Source of the DNA: CAWCDJ01 sp963836015
GTDB taxonomy: Bacteria; Acidobacteriota; Terriglobia; Bryobacterales; Bryobacteraceae
NCBI GenBank assembly: GCA_963836015.1
Contig: CAWIIF010000004.1
Span: forward strand, 1,736,001-1,800,000
Length of the DNA: 64,000 nucleotides
Reading direction: 5' to 3'
Shown: one piece after another, positions 63,405 to 64,000 of the stretch
How the letters are laid out: each line of letters opens with the position of its first letter
Position numbering within the stretch: position 1 is the stretch's first letter
Notes under the pieces: model-generated
The model's input: the letters and a program-made list of their open reading frames with translations, nothing else
Databases searched by the model: none
What the model was told of the DNA's origin: nothing
Program-made: the position numbers and the translations under genes

Positions 63405-63419
63405 GGTTGTTCTCCTGTT

Positions 63420-63653
63420 TCAAAACTCGATTTTGTCGACGATCCGGCGCGCCTCGTCGGGGCTGATTCCGTGTGCGGGAGGCACCTCCGAGCGAAGGCG
63501 GGCGGCAGTCCGGACGCGGATCTCGCGACCAGTGGCGAGGTTGGTGCCGAACCAGCCGCCGCGTGGGTGTTCGCGGGTGAGGCGGACTCTGGCCAGCGTG
63601 CCGCTGACCTTCACGACGTAGGTCGTTCCGATGTGTACGTTTTGCTTTTGCAT
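63420..63653 (-). CDS. Small hypothetical protein adjacent to DUF3489
   Basis: A 77-residue protein starting MQKQNVHIGTTYVVKVSGTL and ending HGISPDEARRIVDKIEF. A beta-rich core (ARVRLTREHPRGGWFGTNL) resembles the small partner protein often seen beside DUF3489. ATG 63653 is the clear start; its last codon lies 15 bases before the DUF3489 start. The family is not known to me by name. Short spacing implies one transcript. Confidence 0.68.
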   Translation of the reverse strand: MQKQNVHIGTTYVVKVSGTLARVRLTREHPRGGWFGTNLATGREIRVRTAARLRSEVPPAHGISPDEARRIVDKIEF

Positions 63654-63655
63654 GG

Positions 63656-63901
63656 TTAGTAGTCCAGTCCTTTGGCATCCACCGCGCTGCGGTCGCCGAG
63701 GCTGGCGAGGATGTAGGCGAGTTCCTCGGTGACGCGGCCCAGGTCGCCGGCGTACCCCCAGTTGGCGGGTTCCTGCGCCTGGTCCTTCTGGTGTTCCTCC
63801 AGGCGGCTGGCGATGCGCTTCAGCAGGTCCTGGCACTCCATGTGGCGTTCCGCGTAGCAGGCGGCGGCGGTTTGCTTGGTGATCTTGGCGGTGCGTTGCA
63901 T
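63656..63901 (-). CDS. Small hypothetical protein
   Basis: An 81-residue, largely helical protein beginning MQRTAKITKQTAAACYAERH and containing LLKRIASRLEEHQKD and a conserved-looking NWGYAGDLGRVTEELAYILASLGD. It precedes the DUF3489-linked gene, its stop only two bases before the next start. A slightly longer start at 63910 is possible. No known family, but this set is recurrent in elements with DUF3489. Confidence 0.6.
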   Translation of the reverse strand: MQRTAKITKQTAAACYAERHMECQDLLKRIASRLEEHQKDQAQEPANWGYAGDLGRVTEELAYILASLGDRSAVDAKGLDY

Positions 63902-64000
63902 CGAACACATACATCACTTCGCTGGCGGCGGAAAGCAAGAGAATAGTGGGAGTGGATCGCATCGGGCATTTGACGTGCTTGGCGGAAGCACCAGGGCCCA

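Larger units (their letters stand above)
55728..64000. mobile_element. Probable integrated accessory element (left part; right end outside window)
   Basis: From 55728 on, gene content changes: unrecognised paralogues, an iteron-like block, an archaeo-eukaryotic-type primase and DUF3987 protein, an excisionase-type HTH, a sigma-2-like protein and small phage-like proteins. Such a set is typical of integrated plasmids or prophage-like elements. No integrase, terminase or attachment repeat was found, so this is an inference from content; the boundaries are approximate. Confidence 0.5.

Noticed and set aside
1..64000. CRISPR arrays, rRNA and tRNA genes
   Set aside because: No regularly spaced repeats with spacers and no convincing tRNA or rRNA sequence were seen on reading; a dedicated search could still find a tRNA.

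Overview
The window reads like a GC-rich soil bacterium of the phylum Acidobacteriota, most likely a Bryobacterales/Solibacter-like lineage. The pointers are an Oar-like TonB-dependent receptor with an N-terminal carboxypeptidase-regulatory domain, a Reg_prop beta-propeller histidine kinase, a giant kinase/ATPase/GAF/PAS/sigma-54 activator fusion, paralogous sigma-54 activators and several cytochrome P460-type secreted proteins. This assignment is inference from gene content; no rRNA or tRNA was seen.

Positions 1-32,900 hold mostly small stress, redox and detoxification operons. The left edge has the ergothioneine pair egtB-egtD (minus; egtB is frameshifted), then a baeRF-type protein, a 3-methyladenine glycosylase, a class II aldolase and a MOSC/flavin reductase/ferredoxin fusion. 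A plus-strand run (7.7-19.3 kb) carries a DJ-1 family protein, DoxX, DUF6582, a glycine-zipper stress protein, an oxidoreductase, a UBP zinc finger, a sugar nucleotidyltransferase, a lactonase-like hydrolase, two P460 proteins, a monothiol thioredoxin-like protein, a VOC protein and an overlapping DyP peroxidase-encapsulin pair, which predicts a peroxidase-loaded nanocompartment. A minus-strand run (19.3-32.9 kb) carries an MFS exporter, a DUF4331 protein, an H+-ATPase-like P-type pump (frameshifted near its end), phosphoketolase, an oxidoreductase, an MBL hydrolase, a second DJ-1/PfpI protein, a decayed MBL copy, a VOC protein, a frameshifted enoyl-CoA hydratase, a GlcG/HbpS-like protein and a third P460 protein.

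Positions 33.3-54.2 kb are regulatory: a GAF/PAS sensor kinase with a FixJ-type regulator, a lone receiver, the 2048-residue fusion regulator, a STAS protein, two close sigma-54 activators lacking sensor domains, an outer-membrane receptor, and a propeller kinase with a NarL-type regulator. Two sequences resembling sigma-54 promoters lie here, one just downstream of strong palindromes. Between activator 1 and the receptor lie decayed pieces of another receptor and another activator, showing past duplication and rearrangement.

Positions 54.2-64 kb look accessory. After about 1.4 kb of degenerate DNA come an operon of three unrecognised proteins (two of them paralogues), a block of 9- and 11-bp iteron-like repeats, a primase-like gene and a DUF3987 gene (in shifted frames), an excisionase-type HTH protein, a sigma-region-2-like protein, a zinc-ribbon protein, DUF3489 and two small proteins. 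I read it as part of an integrated replicating element that continues beyond the right edge; no integrase is visible.

Several conserved genes carry apparent single-base frameshifts (egtB, the P-type ATPase, enoyl-CoA hydratase, DUF3987 and probably the primase junction). Sequencing or assembly error and genuine decay cannot be separated from this sequence alone.
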